NCBI GenBank assembly: GCA_964489425.1 | Contig: CAZAYP010000027.1 | Coordinates: forward strand, 1 to 63,501 | Direction of reading: 5' to 3' | Length of the DNA: 63,501 bases | Source of the DNA: CAZAYP01 sp964489425 [NCBI: uncultured Verrucomicrobiota bacterium] | GTDB lineage: Bacteria; Verrucomicrobiota; Kiritimatiellia; RZYC01 | In this document: in pieces, positions 34,438 to 43,700 of the stretch | How positions within the stretch are numbered: position 1 is the first letter of the stretch | How the letters are laid out: the number at the start of each line of letters is the position of its first letter | Made by a program: the position numbers and the translations under genes | The notes under the pieces: model-generated | What the model saw: the letters and a program-made list of their open reading frames with translations, nothing else | Databases searched by the model: none | Told to the model about the DNA's origin: nothing

Positions 34438-36550
34438 CGGCAAACCGGTCGCCCATGCCCAAAGCCAGCCCTTGCGCCAGGGCCAGGGTCGAACCGGTAA
34501 CGCTGGGTCCGGCCATGACCAGCACCATGCAGATATCCTTGTGGGCCGCCATGACCAGCGCGCGGCCGCCCACGGTCACGGTGACCGACAGCGGGTCGGC
34601 GGGCAGCGCCTGCTTCATGAGCTGGGTCACTTTGGCCAGGATGGGCATGGCCACGGCGCTGAGCTTTTCGCTGCTCGGCCGGTCCCAGTTGGTGGCCAGC
34701 AGATCGCCGTCCTTGTGCAGGATGATGCAGCCCTCGCAACCATCGGCCATCCGGGCCCGGCCGACCACCTCGTGCACGTTGGGCGCCAGTCCTTTCCAGG
34801 GCCCGAGCGCCTTGCAGATGAACGGCATCTGGCTGTGCAGTTCCGGCCGCCAGGGTTGCTCCGTCAGCAGTTCGTACATGGGCCCGCTGACGCCAGCAAC
34901 GCGCGCCAGTTCGTAGGGCGCAAAAAACACGCCGTTCAGCGCCCGGTCTTCCACGATGTGTTCGGCCATGGACTGACCCAGGCCCGGAATGGCGGCTACC
35001 ATGTCCTTGGCATCGGCCTTGTTCAGGTCCAGCGGCTTGCGCGTGGCGGCGGGCGCTGGCGCAGGCGCCTGAGCCCTGGCTGGCGGAGGAGGTGGTGGCG
35101 GGGGTGGCGGCGGTACCGCCGCCGGTTTGGGCATCGGAGGGGGCATCGGCGGTGGGGGCGGTGGAGGCTTGGGGGCCTCGACCGGCGCGGGTTGGGGTTC
35201 GGGCGCCTTGGGCGGAGGCGGAGGCGGTGGTGGTGGCGGAGGGGGCGGCGGGGGCGGAGGAGGAGGTGGTGGCGGAGGCGGAGGTGGTGGCGGAGGCGGA
35301 GGTGGTGGGATCGGTTTGGCGGCCTCCAGGGGCGCGGCCGCAGGCTTGGCAGCGCTTGGACCGCGAAAGATGTTGCCCATTTCCGCCACCATCTTTCCCT
35401 TGAATTCCTTGGTCCGTTTTTTCAGTTCGTCCGGACGAATCGCAGCCACGACAGTCGGCAGGGGAATGGAAACCGGATCCTCTTTGTTGCGGTCGAATCC
35501 ACTGTTCAGGTATTCCGCCGGCACCGCCGCCAGCAGGAACCTGGTGCTCGTGGTCACCTTGCCGCTTTTCAGCTTGCTGAAAAGATCTTCCACCACGACT
35601 TCCGCGGTTTCCTCGGCCAGCGCCTGGTCTTCCGCGGGCAACGTAAAGGCCTGGGGCAGCAGCCGGATGATATCGGGCATTTTCAGCAGCAGCGTAAACA
35701 GGTTGCTGTCCGGATGGCCCTTGGTGATGGCGTTGAACAGGTCCGGCAGGCTGTCCACATCGAATTTCTTGCCGCCCGACGTGGTGCGGCGCTTCAAATC
35801 CTCGGGGTTGACGGCGCTCACCACCAGGGCCAGCGGCAGGGTGACCCGGCCATCCTGCTTGACGTCGAATCCGGGCTGCAGATAGTCTCGCGGCACGCCG
35901 GCCAGGAAGTACTTGATGCTGGTGTAGACAGCGCCCTGCTTGAGACGGACAAACAGGTCCTCGACAATGACCTCGACCTTCTCGTCCGCCTTGTCGCCCA
36001 GTTCCTCGGGCGTTACGGAAAAAGCTTCGGGCAGGATGGGCAGGATATCGCGGGTTGTAAGGTAGATCGAGTGCAGCCCGGTTTCCGCGGCGCTCTTGGT
36101 TTCCAGCGAGTTGAGGATGGACTCCACCTCGCTGAAATATATGGCCATGGATTCCATGTTGGATTTTCCCGGCTGGCCCACGCCCGGCGCCTTGGGAAAC
36201 GGCTTGATGCCTTCGTCGTGCTGGCTGGTTGCCGGTTTGGGTGGTGGTGCGGGCGGTTTGGGCGGCGGCGGCGACGGGGGCTTGGCCGCCGCGGCAGGCG
36301 GCGGCGGCCTGGGCGCGGGCGCCACGGGCCTGGGTTGCGCCGTGCCCATGGGGCCGGGGCCGGGTTTGGCGCCCAGGGGCGCGGACCCGGGCATGCCGGG
36401 CCGCGCCGGCGTTGGTGGCGGCTTGGGCGCCAAGGGTTTGGGCGCCGGGGGCTTGGGTGGGGGGGGCGGGGCAGGCGGAGTGGGCGGCGTCTCTGGCGGT
36501 TCGGGTTCCGGCGGCGGCTTGCCCCCCTTTAGAAAATCAAAAAAACTCAT
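34427..36550 (-). CDS. Polyproline scaffold protein with duplicated domain, helix-hairpin-helix and roadblock/LC7 domain
   Basis: 707 residues, cytoplasmic by composition. Order: MSFFDFLKGGK, a Pro/Ala-rich linker (~12-110), two copies of a ~115-residue domain (~135-255 and ~258-375), an uninterrupted run of 33 prolines (residues 415-447) and more Pro-rich linker. A helix-hairpin-helix (LDLNKADAKDMVAAIPGLG, ~535-590) and a C-terminal roadblock/LC7 domain (~610-690, EGCIILHKDGDLLATNW) follow. The copies share V-E-D-L-F-x-x-L-K, TS-x-x-F-L-A-x-VP-x-x-YL-x-x-GFD and LK-[RK]-RT; I do not recognise this domain. Roadblock domains bind MglA-type GTPases, and mglA-mglB are divergent next door, so a scaffold or regulator role is inferred. 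Start: GGAGG seven bases upstream. Confidence 0.85.
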   Translation of the reverse strand: MSFFDFLKGGKPPPEPEPPETPPTPPAPPPPPKPPAPKPLAPKPPPTPARPGMPGSAPLGAKPGPGPMGTAQPRPVAPAPRPPPPAAAAKPPSPPPPKPPAPPPKPATSQHDEGIKPFPKAPGVGQPGKSNMESMAIYFSEVESILNSLETKSAAETGLHSIYLTTRDILPILPEAFSVTPEELGDKADEKVEVIVEDLFVRLKQGAVYTSIKYFLAGVPRDYLQPGFDVKQDGRVTLPLALVVSAVNPEDLKRRTTSGGKKFDVDSLPDLFNAITKGHPDSNLFTLLLKMPDIIRLLPQAFTLPAEDQALAEETAEVVVEDLFSKLKSGKVTTSTRFLLAAVPAEYLNSGFDRNKEDPVSIPLPTVVAAIRPDELKKRTKEFKGKMVAEMGNIFRGPSAAKPAAAPLEAAKPIPPPPPPPPPPPPPPPPPPPPPPPPPPPPPPPPPKAPEPQPAPVEAPKPPPPPPPMPPPMPKPAAVPPPPPPPPPPPARAQAPAPAPAATRKPLDLNKADAKDMVAAIPGLGQSMAEHIVEDRALNGVFFAPYELARVAGVSGPMYELLTEQPWRPELHSQMPFICKALGPWKGLAPNVHEVVGRARMADGCEGCIILHKDGDLLATNWDRPSSEKLSAVAMPILAKVTQLMKQALPADPLSVTVTVGGRALVMAAHKDICMVLVMAGPSVTGSTLALAQGLALGMGDRFAATG

Positions 36551-36570
36551 GTCGCGGCCTCCGGAGTTGG

Positions 36571-36599
36571 CATAAATAATCGACGATCTAGTTTGTCAA
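36571..36599 (-). promoter_or_regulatory. Candidate promoter of the polyproline gene
   Basis: On the minus strand TTGACA lies 17 bases from TTTATG. Its -35 overlaps the -35 of the opposite mglA promoter. Confidence 0.5.
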
Positions 36600-36621
36600 C
36601 TAAAGCAGAATCAGCTACCGT
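36593..36621 (+). promoter_or_regulatory. Candidate promoter of mglA-mglB
   Basis: TTGTCA and TACCGT are separated by 17 bases, about 40 bases before mglA. It shares its -35 bases with the divergent promoter. Confidence 0.5.
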
Positions 36622-36663
36622 GCACAACAGAAAAGATTAGGCGGTTGCCGGGAGAAATACGTT

Positions 36664-37302
36664 ATGTCGTTTATTCATTTTCGCGAGAAGGAAATCACAT
36701 TCAAGATCGTTTACTACGGGCCGGCCCTGTGCGGCAAAACCACGAACGTGGAGCTCATCCACAAACTGATCGCGGATGAAACCAAGGGCGACATCACCAT
36801 CCTGTCCACCCAGCAGGACCGCACCCTGTATTTCGATTTCCTGCCGCTGAAATCCTCGATCATCAAGGGATACACCTCCAAGTTCCAGATCTTCACCGTG
36901 CCCGGCCAGGTCATCTACAACTCCACGCGCAAGCTGGTGCTCAAGGGCGTGGACGGCGTGGTGTTCGTCGCCGACTCGCAGTGGGACAAGATGAAGGAGA
37001 ACGTGGAAAGCTTCCAGAACCTGGAGGAAAATCTCAAGGACCAGGGGATGAAGATCGACGACCTGCCGTACCTGCTGCAGTACAACAAGCGCGACGTGGA
37101 AAACGTCGCCCCGGTGCATTACATGGACTTTCTGCTCAACCAGCGCGAAAAGGGCGTGCCCTACATGGAGGCGTCGGCCAAGGCCGGCAAGGGCGTGCTG
37201 GAATCCCTCAACATCATTGCCAAGATGGTGATCACCGAGTTTATCAGGGTCAACAAGATGGAAATGTCGGATGTGCCCAAGTCCATCTGCGTATCCGAGT
37301 AA
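36664..37302 (+). CDS. mglA: MglA-type Ras-like GTPase
   Basis: 212 residues. The P-loop is GPALCGKTT (19-27, K25). D52-R53-T54 and Q82 (TVPGQVIYN) match the MglA positions where R53 and Q82 act in GTP hydrolysis. KGVDGVVFVADSQ is a family hallmark, and N141-K142-R143-D144 gives guanine specificity. In Myxococcus and Thermus, MglA-GTP marks a cell pole and drives gliding or pilus polarity; in other phyla the role is mostly unknown. SD is GGGAG. The roadblock gene follows 11 bases downstream. Confidence 0.93.
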   Translation: MSFIHFREKEITFKIVYYGPALCGKTTNVELIHKLIADETKGDITILSTQQDRTLYFDFLPLKSSIIKGYTSKFQIFTVPGQVIYNSTRKLVLKGVDGVVFVADSQWDKMKENVESFQNLEENLKDQGMKIDDLPYLLQYNKRDVENVAPVHYMDFLLNQREKGVPYMEASAKAGKGVLESLNIIAKMVITEFIRVNKMEMSDVPKSICVSE

Positions 37303-37313
37303 AGAGGCGCGCC

Positions 37314-37781
37314 ATGATGCAGATGTTAACCGAGGAAGCCAGCCAGCAGCTGGACGAGATCCTGGACGACCTGGTCAAGCAGGCCGAGGCGGATGCGGCG
37401 TTCCTGTGCGATCGCGGCGGCAACATCATTGCCCGGCGCGCCGTGGCCCGCTACGCCCAGGAGGAGAACTTCGCCGCGCTGGCCTCGGGCGCCTTTTTTG
37501 CCTCGCTGGAAATGGCGCGCCTCGTGGGCGAGTCCGAGTTCCACAGCATGCTCCAGCAGGGCCAGAAAAAAAGCATCTACATGCAGAAATCCCCCGGCGA
37601 CATGCTGCTGGTAGTCGTGTTCGGCGTGGCCTCCAACCCGGGGCTCATCAAGCTGCACACCGGCCAGACGGTCCAGAAACTCGGCCAGTCCAGCCTGTGC
37701 GTGGACATGATGGACGCGGCCGGCCACCCCCAGCGCACCCTGGTGCTGGAGTTGGACGAAAGCGCTGACGCATTTCGTTAG
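37314..37781 (+). CDS. mglB: MglB-type roadblock/LC7 protein (putative MglA GAP)
   Basis: 155 residues, a typical MglB length. Helix 1 is EEASQQLDEILDDLVKQAEADAAFLCDRGG. The beta-strand core GDMLLVVVFG lies at ~100, and a C-terminal tail follows the domain. MglB dimers act as GTPase-activating proteins for MglA in characterised systems. GAGG lies upstream of the first of two adjacent ATGs. The gene converges on the Rnf-like cluster with a 27-base gap, and no terminator is evident. Confidence 0.85.
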   Translation: MMQMLTEEASQQLDEILDDLVKQAEADAAFLCDRGGNIIARRAVARYAQEENFAALASGAFFASLEMARLVGESEFHSMLQQGQKKSIYMQKSPGDMLLVVVFGVASNPGLIKLHTGQTVQKLGQSSLCVDMMDAAGHPQRTLVLELDESADAFR

Positions 37782-37808
37782 AATAGCGGACTGGTGGAAC
37801 CGCTCTTT

Positions 37809-38795
37809 CTAGGATGAACCGGACATGGCCCGCGCCGCGCGGTGGCGCAGCCGCCAGCTGCACCCCCAGAAGGCCAGGCGGTCCAAGGCGGGCGTGAGCA
37901 GGTTGGCCGCCAGTACCGCCAGCGCCACGCCCTCGGGATAGTACCCCCACCAGCGCACCCCCGCGTTCAAGCCCCCGGCCAGGGCGCCGAACATCCAGCG
38001 GCCGGCCCGGGACGCCGGCGAGGTGCGCGGATCGGTCACGATGTACACCGCGGTGAACGCCGTGGCGCCGGACACCAAGCTGAAAGGCATCGGCAGCTTC
38101 AGGAGCAAGCAGCCGGCCGCGAACGCCAGGATGTAGGCCAGGCCCGGCCGCCAGTCCAGCACCCCGCGCCAGAACAGGACGGCGCCCAGGGCCAGGGTCA
38201 GCGGCGGCAGCAGGTCGCCGGGCGAGCCCGGCAGCATGGCATAAATGCCGTCGCCCCAATCGCCCCGGACTTGGCCCAGGACCAGCTGCGCGGGCGCATA
38301 AATGGCCTTTTCCGAGAGGTACAGCCCCAGTGGCGTGGCCACGCTCAGCGCATCGATCGGGAGGGCCGGATCCTGCCAGACCCGGAGGGCATCGGGAAAC
38401 ATCAGCATGAGGAACAGCCGGCCCAGCAGCATGGGATTGAGCCGGAGGGCCTGGGGCTGCGCCATGAACTTGCCGAACACCAGGGCGACCACCAACCCGT
38501 AAAAGAGAATGCGGAAGGGCAGGATCGCCGGCAGCGTAAACGCCAGCAGGCCGCTGGTCACCCCGGCGCCGGCGGTGGGCCAGGCAACCCGTCCGTCCTG
38601 CAGCCAGCGGTAAACGAACTCGATGGCCCAGCCCGCGAGCAGGCAGAGCGCGAACCGGAGGATGAACTCCCGGTGGTAGGCCGCCGAGAAATACAGCGCC
38701 TGCAAGGCCAGCGCGGCGAGGACATACAGCATCATGCCGCGCTTGTCCGGGCCGGCCCGCAAAAAGGGCGCCACGGGCATTACTTTTTCAGCCAT
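37809..38795 (-). CDS. rnfD: RnfD/NqrB-family membrane flavoprotein subunit
   Basis: 328 residues with about nine hydrophobic helices. The family-characteristic region DALSVATPLG contains S151-V-A-T154, at the place where RnfD/NqrB carry FMN on the Thr of S-G-A-T; here Gly is replaced by Val. A second S242-G-A-T245 precedes AFTAVYIVTDPRTSP, where RnfD usually has a Gly-rich loop. PGSPGD at ~189 and PLTLALGAV are also conserved. The start was placed at MAEKVM, overlapping rnfC by 16 bases in a shifted frame. It is the last gene of a G-C-D set. Confidence 0.88.
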   Translation of the reverse strand: MAEKVMPVAPFLRAGPDKRGMMLYVLAALALQALYFSAAYHREFILRFALCLLAGWAIEFVYRWLQDGRVAWPTAGAGVTSGLLAFTLPAILPFRILFYGLVVALVFGKFMAQPQALRLNPMLLGRLFLMLMFPDALRVWQDPALPIDALSVATPLGLYLSEKAIYAPAQLVLGQVRGDWGDGIYAMLPGSPGDLLPPLTLALGAVLFWRGVLDWRPGLAYILAFAAGCLLLKLPMPFSLVSGATAFTAVYIVTDPRTSPASRAGRWMFGALAGGLNAGVRWWGYYPEGVALAVLAANLLTPALDRLAFWGCSWRLRHRAARAMSGSS

Positions 38796-40027
38796 GCCTT
38801 GCCTTTCCGCAACTCTTCCGCCAGGGGGATGTTGGCGGGGCACACGGCGGCGCATGCGCCGCACAGGAAGCACTCGGCCAGCTGCGGCTGCGCCACGGAC
38901 GGGCAGGCGCCGGCCCGCAACCGGGCCACCACGCCGATCGGGTGCAAGCCGAGCGGGCAGGCGTCATGGCACGCGCCGCAGTTGATGCACGGGATTTCAG
39001 GCGCGGCCGTCCGCGGCGGCAGGTCGCGGACGAAGACCGCGTTGGTTCCTTTCTGGATGCAAAACGCGTCGTCCACCAGCCGCCCCATCATGGAGCCGGA
39101 GGCGAGGATCGGGTGGCCGGCGGCCGCGGCCTCGCAGCCCAGCAGGCGCAGCAACTCCCGCACGCGGAGGCCCACCGGCGCCAGCACGTTGCGGTGCACG
39201 TCGCGGCCCACCCGCAGCGTGAGCGGCCGCAGGATGACCGGCTGGCCCTGGGCCAGGGCCCGGCCCAAGGCCCACAGCGTGGCCGTGCTGTGCACCAGGT
39301 AGCCCCACGCCATGGGCAGCACGCCGGTGGGCAGCCGGCGGCCGGCCACGCGGCGCAGGATCAGCTTCTCGGCCCCGGCCGGGTAATGCGCGGGCATGCG
39401 GCAGATCTCGATCTGCAGCCCGGCCACCGGCGCGGGCGCGGGCGCCGCCCCGCCGCGCTTGACCGCCAGGACGATCCGCTTGAGCCCGAGCCTGGCCACC
39501 AGGTGGTCAATGGCGGCGCGGATGAACTCCCATTCGTGCGCCAGCAGGCACTCGTCGATGGTGATGCCCGGTTCGCATTCCACGGCGTTGATGATCAGCG
39601 TGTGCACGGCCCGGGCCGCCGCCAGCTTGATGCTGGCCGGGAACATGCTGCCGCCCATGCCCACAAGGCCGATGCCCGCCGCAAAGGCCGGCAGGTTGTC
39701 CGGCGGCGGCATGGGCGCGGCTGGGATTTCCGGTCCGGCCGCCGCTGCGCTGCGCCGGATGATGACTTGGTCGGGCGTCAACGAAGCGACCACGCCCGGC
39801 ATGGGCGCATGGATGGAGAGTTGGTCGCCGCGGGCCAGGAGCGCGCCCCGCGCCACGGCTTGCCCGGCGCTGACGCAGGCGGCCACCCGGGTCCGGTTGC
39901 TGGCCGCGTCCAGCGCCAGCACCACTTCATCCGGATCGCCCGGCAAGGCCTCCAACGCAGGGGCCGCAGCCGGCCGGGGGGAATGGATGATACGGCTCAC
40001 GGCTTGGCCAGGGCCCCGTGGGGGCAC
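38780..40027 (-). CDS. rnfC: RnfC-family NADH/flavin and 4Fe-4S subunit
   Basis: 415 residues from a GTG one base past the rnfG stop; a second in-frame GTG nine codons later is possible. Domains are an N-terminal barrel-sandwich hybrid (~30-90), the nucleotide/flavin motif GIGLVGMGGSMFPASIKL, INAVECEPGITIDECLL, an SLBB region, and two 4Fe-4S motifs (CINCGACHDACPLG, CFLCGACAAVCPANI). In Rnf, RnfC is the cytoplasmic NADH-oxidising subunit. RnfB, the normal electron partner, is not encoded in the window. The gene lies between rnfG and rnfD with overlapping or abutting ends. Confidence 0.9.
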   Translation of the reverse strand: MPPRGPGQAVSRIIHSPRPAAAPALEALPGDPDEVVLALDAASNRTRVAACVSAGQAVARGALLARGDQLSIHAPMPGVVASLTPDQVIIRRSAAAAGPEIPAAPMPPPDNLPAFAAGIGLVGMGGSMFPASIKLAAARAVHTLIINAVECEPGITIDECLLAHEWEFIRAAIDHLVARLGLKRIVLAVKRGGAAPAPAPVAGLQIEICRMPAHYPAGAEKLILRRVAGRRLPTGVLPMAWGYLVHSTATLWALGRALAQGQPVILRPLTLRVGRDVHRNVLAPVGLRVRELLRLLGCEAAAAGHPILASGSMMGRLVDDAFCIQKGTNAVFVRDLPPRTAAPEIPCINCGACHDACPLGLHPIGVVARLRAGACPSVAQPQLAECFLCGACAAVCPANIPLAEELRKGKAWLKK

Positions 40028-40028
40028 G

Positions 40029-40559
40029 CTATTCCAGCTTGGTCTTGGGCCAGTCGGGCGGAGTGGCCATGACAGCAAGTACCCGGCGGGCCATGATGTC
40101 GTAAGCCAGGTACACGGCCTTGTAATCCGTGGTGGCGCCGGACACGGCATCCACCAGTTTCTTCTGCCCGCCGGCATCCTGGACGACCTGGCCGGTGATG
40201 TCGTTCAACGCGGCCTGGACCAGTTCGGCGGACTTGCCCTTGAGCGGCGCCATGTCCAGCACTTCGGCCTGTTTGATCTTGTAGGCGGCGCCATCGGGAA
40301 TGATGGCCACCAGCGTGGTGACCGGCGCGTAGGCCTTGGTCTCGCGCGTGGCCAGGCCGATGACCGGCTTGCCGTCGGCGTCATAGCCCAGGTACAGGTC
40401 TTTGACCCCCGCGCCGGCATCCGCCTGTACGGCATACGTGACCGCGCCGGCGTCGCGCAGGAGCGAAGCCACGGCCGGGTTCAGGGTTTGCGCCGGGGCT
40501 TGGGCGGCGAGCAACACCGCGAGCGCCACGGCCGAGAACACGCAACTTGCCTTGAACAT
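40029..40559 (-). CDS. rnfG: RnfG-like FMN-binding protein
   Basis: 176 residues. The N-terminal hydrophobic segment (~5-24) is a signal or membrane anchor, and the rest is extracytoplasmic. The FMN_bind motif is DAVSGATTDYKAV, with T143 of S140-G-A-T143 as the expected ApbE-flavinylated residue. It is slightly shorter than typical RnfG (~200). It is first in the operon: SD GGGAGG and an excellent upstream promoter. It would pass electrons on the outer face together with RnfD. Confidence 0.85.
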   Translation of the reverse strand: MFKASCVFSAVALAVLLAAQAPAQTLNPAVASLLRDAGAVTYAVQADAGAGVKDLYLGYDADGKPVIGLATRETKAYAPVTTLVAIIPDGAAYKIKQAEVLDMAPLKGKSAELVQAALNDITGQVVQDAGGQKKLVDAVSGATTDYKAVYLAYDIMARRVLAVMATPPDWPKTKLE

Positions 40560-40580
40560 GTTGACCTCCCTTTTACAGAC

Positions 40581-40609
40581 TATATAAGGGAGAATGAGGC
40601 CCATGACAA
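40581..40609 (-). promoter_or_regulatory. Candidate promoter of the rnfG-rnfC-rnfD operon
   Basis: On the minus strand TTGTCA and TATATA are separated by 17 bases, about 22 bases before the ATG. Confidence 0.65.
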
Positions 40610-40675
40610 GCCCCGGCCGCGCCAATTTCCGGGCAATGGGGAACCCGTTGCCGCTGTTTCTGTGTTGGTGAAATA

Positions 40676-40704
40676 TTGCATCCCCGAGCGCACCGCGCTA
40701 TACC
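40676..40704 (+). promoter_or_regulatory. Candidate promoter of the beta-helix giant gene
   Basis: TTGCAT and TATACC are separated by 17 bases, with a leader of about 60 bases. Confidence 0.5.
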
Positions 40705-40770
40705 AGTTCGCCAGCTTGAAAATGAACGGATATTCTGTGTCACAACCAAGGCGAGAGGGAGGTTCATACC

Positions 40771-43700
40771 ATGCGCAATACAAACTGGTTCTGGGTGGCG
40801 GTGGCCGTCGGGTGCAGCGCCGTCCTGGCGGCACCGGCGGCCACGTGGGTGGTGGATGATCTCTGCTACACCAACGGGGTGGTCGTGGAATGCCACACCA
40901 TCGGCTGGGCCATGGACGGGGCGGTCACCAACACCAGCGAAGCGAACACGATCAGCATCGTCACGGACAACCCGGTGGTGTACGGCATCACCAAGACCTT
41001 TGCCAGTTTCCTGACCATCGACAGCGACAACCGGGAGGCCAACCTGTCCGCACAAACCTTCCTGCAGGGCGGCAGCCTGGAAGGATTGCACATGGCGGGC
41101 GCCACATTCGCGCCGGGCGCCAGCCAGGAGTCCCGCATCGAGAACTGCACCATCTCCGCCGACCTTGACTGCGGCAGCAACCACGTTGAGGTGAGCCAGT
41201 CCCAGTTCACGTACGCCGGCGGCCGGGTTATCAACATGGGCGTGGGCAGCAGCTTCAATAATAATGCCGCGACCGGGCTGACCATCACCGCGGCCGGCGG
41301 GACGTTCATGGGGAATACGTTCGCTGGCAACGACCGCCTGGACGTGCGCGGCCAGGCGACCATCACCGGCAACGCGTTTCTGAACGGCGGCGTTTACGCA
41401 ACCAGGGCCAACCTGGATAATAACACCTTTGCCTCGGCGGACGGCGACCGGACCACCATCTACCTCGAGCGCGGCAGCCTGGCCAACAACACGTTCAGCG
41501 GTCCGACCGTGCCGTGGATCGAGATCGGCCACAACCTGTACCTCGTCAACATCCCGCGCATGGAGCTGCGCGTTAGCGGCTCGTCCAACACCGTCACGGA
41601 TTGCGGCATCGAACAGGGGTTGGGCGTGGGCGGCGGCTCGAACATCATCACCTACTGCACGGTCCGTGATGGCCGGACCACCAACGGCAGCATCGTGGTG
41701 GCCGGCGCCGGCCACGTGTTCGAAGAAAACACGTTCGTCAACAGCGGCGGGTTCGTCGCCACGGGCGACGGGCTGCGCTTCAACCACAACCTGATCTTCA
41801 GTAACGCCTATGGCGTCACGGTATGGGGCAACGGTTGCGAGATCCAGCGCAACTGGATCGGGCTCTCCCCGCAGGCCGTGGTCACGCCGTTCAGCGGCCA
41901 CGGCCTGGCCGTGTACGGCGACGACAACACCATCGGCGGCCACGGTCCGTCCATCGAGGATGGCAACCACTTGCTGGGCGGCTCAGGCATGGGCATTGTG
42001 GCCCTTGGAAACCTGAACGTGCTGCGCGGCAACCAGGTCGGCCTGGTCAGCAACGCGCTGACCGGCTGGATCACCAACGGGTTTGGCAGCCACGGCATTT
42101 TCGTGGCCAACGGTGTCAGCAACGTGCTCAACGGCGAGGTGGTGGGCGGGTGCGGCGGCGACGGCATCGTGGTGACCAACAGCCCCTGGACGCAGGTTGC
42201 GTTCTGCCGGGTGGGCGTGGCGTCGTCCAACGTGGTGGCGGGCAACGCCGGCCACGGCATCCGCGTCGAAGCCGGCCCGCACCTTGATCTTTGGGACAAC
42301 TGGGTGCTGGGGTCGGGCCAGTCCGGCGCGCGCCTGGTGGCCGTTTCCCAGTCGGAGATCGTGGGCAACTGTTTTGGGTTCGCGCCCGAAATCGGCGCGT
42401 ACGCCAGCAACGCGCTGCACGGGATTCACCTCGTCAACAGCACCAACGTGGCCATCGGGCACTGGGCCACGGAACTGCAAAACGTGGTGGCCGGCCACGG
42501 TGGCCACGGCATCTACGCCACCCACGACGAGGGGCGCACGCCCACCAACCCCTGCGGCGACCTGGTCATCCGCGGCAACTGGATCGGCCATTATGAAGAC
42601 GTGGCGCACCCCAACGCGGGCGACGGCATCCGGCTGGAGGAATGTGCCGGCGGCAGCATCGGCGGCACGAACCTGTTTGACGGCAACGCGGTCGGCGCCA
42701 ACGGCGGCAGCGGCATCCGGCTGAGCCGCTGCACCCGCCTGACCCTGTACAATAACTTGATCGGCATGTATTTCACGCCGTCGGGCGCCATCCTGATGCC
42801 CAACCAGGACGGGATCCGGACGGACGCGCTGACCGCGTCGATCATCGGCGGCGGCCACCGCAACCAGCCCAACTACGTGGCCGGCAACCGCGGCAACGGC
42901 ATCCTCCTGGGCTATGAGTACTACGGCGGGTCGCACAGCAATGTAATCCAGGGCAACTACGTTGGCGTGGATTCCACGGGCATGTTCGCGCTGACCAACG
43001 GCGGCGACGGACTGCGCATCGTGGGCGACGACAACCTGGTCGGCGGCGGCACGAACGTTTGGAGCGCCGGCGGGTACCGCGAGGGGAACATCCTGTCCGG
43101 GAACGCGTCCAACGGCCTGTTCCTGGGGGGTAGCGGCAACCTTGTGGTCGGCAACCTGATTGGCTGCGACGATACCGGCACCGGCCCGCTGGGCAATAAA
43201 GGCAACGGCATTTACTGCCAGGGCGGCCAGAACTTCATCGGCGATCCCGTGCTCGGCGGCAACGTGATTTCCGCCAACGATTACAACGGGATCATGAACG
43301 GGTCCGGCAACCGCATCCAGAACAACTTCATCGGCCTGGGCCTGGCCGGCGAAGGCGCGCTGGGCAACGGGTATTGCGGCATCTACCTGACCGGCTACAA
43401 CGGCTACAACACCATCGGCGGCACCAACGCCAATGAGGGCAACTACATTGCCAACCATCCCTTCTACGGGATCTACCTGGATGATTGCGAGAACCACACC
43501 ACGATCGCCGGCAACTGGCTGGGATTCCTGCCCGCGGGCATGGACGGCGACGCCAATGGTTCGGGCGCCATTTATGTCGAAGGTCCCACCAACTCCTGGG
43601 CCACGGCCAACACTATCCGCCGCAACATCCTCGACGGCCCCACCGGCGTGAACCTGCAGCGCACCCGGGACCAAGTGGTGGAAGACAACTGGATCGGGTT

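Noticed and set aside
35127-35885. Plus-strand glycine-rich frame opposite the polyproline gene
   Set aside because: Poly-Gly is simply the complement of the CCN proline codons. The minus frame has the SD, promoter and domains.
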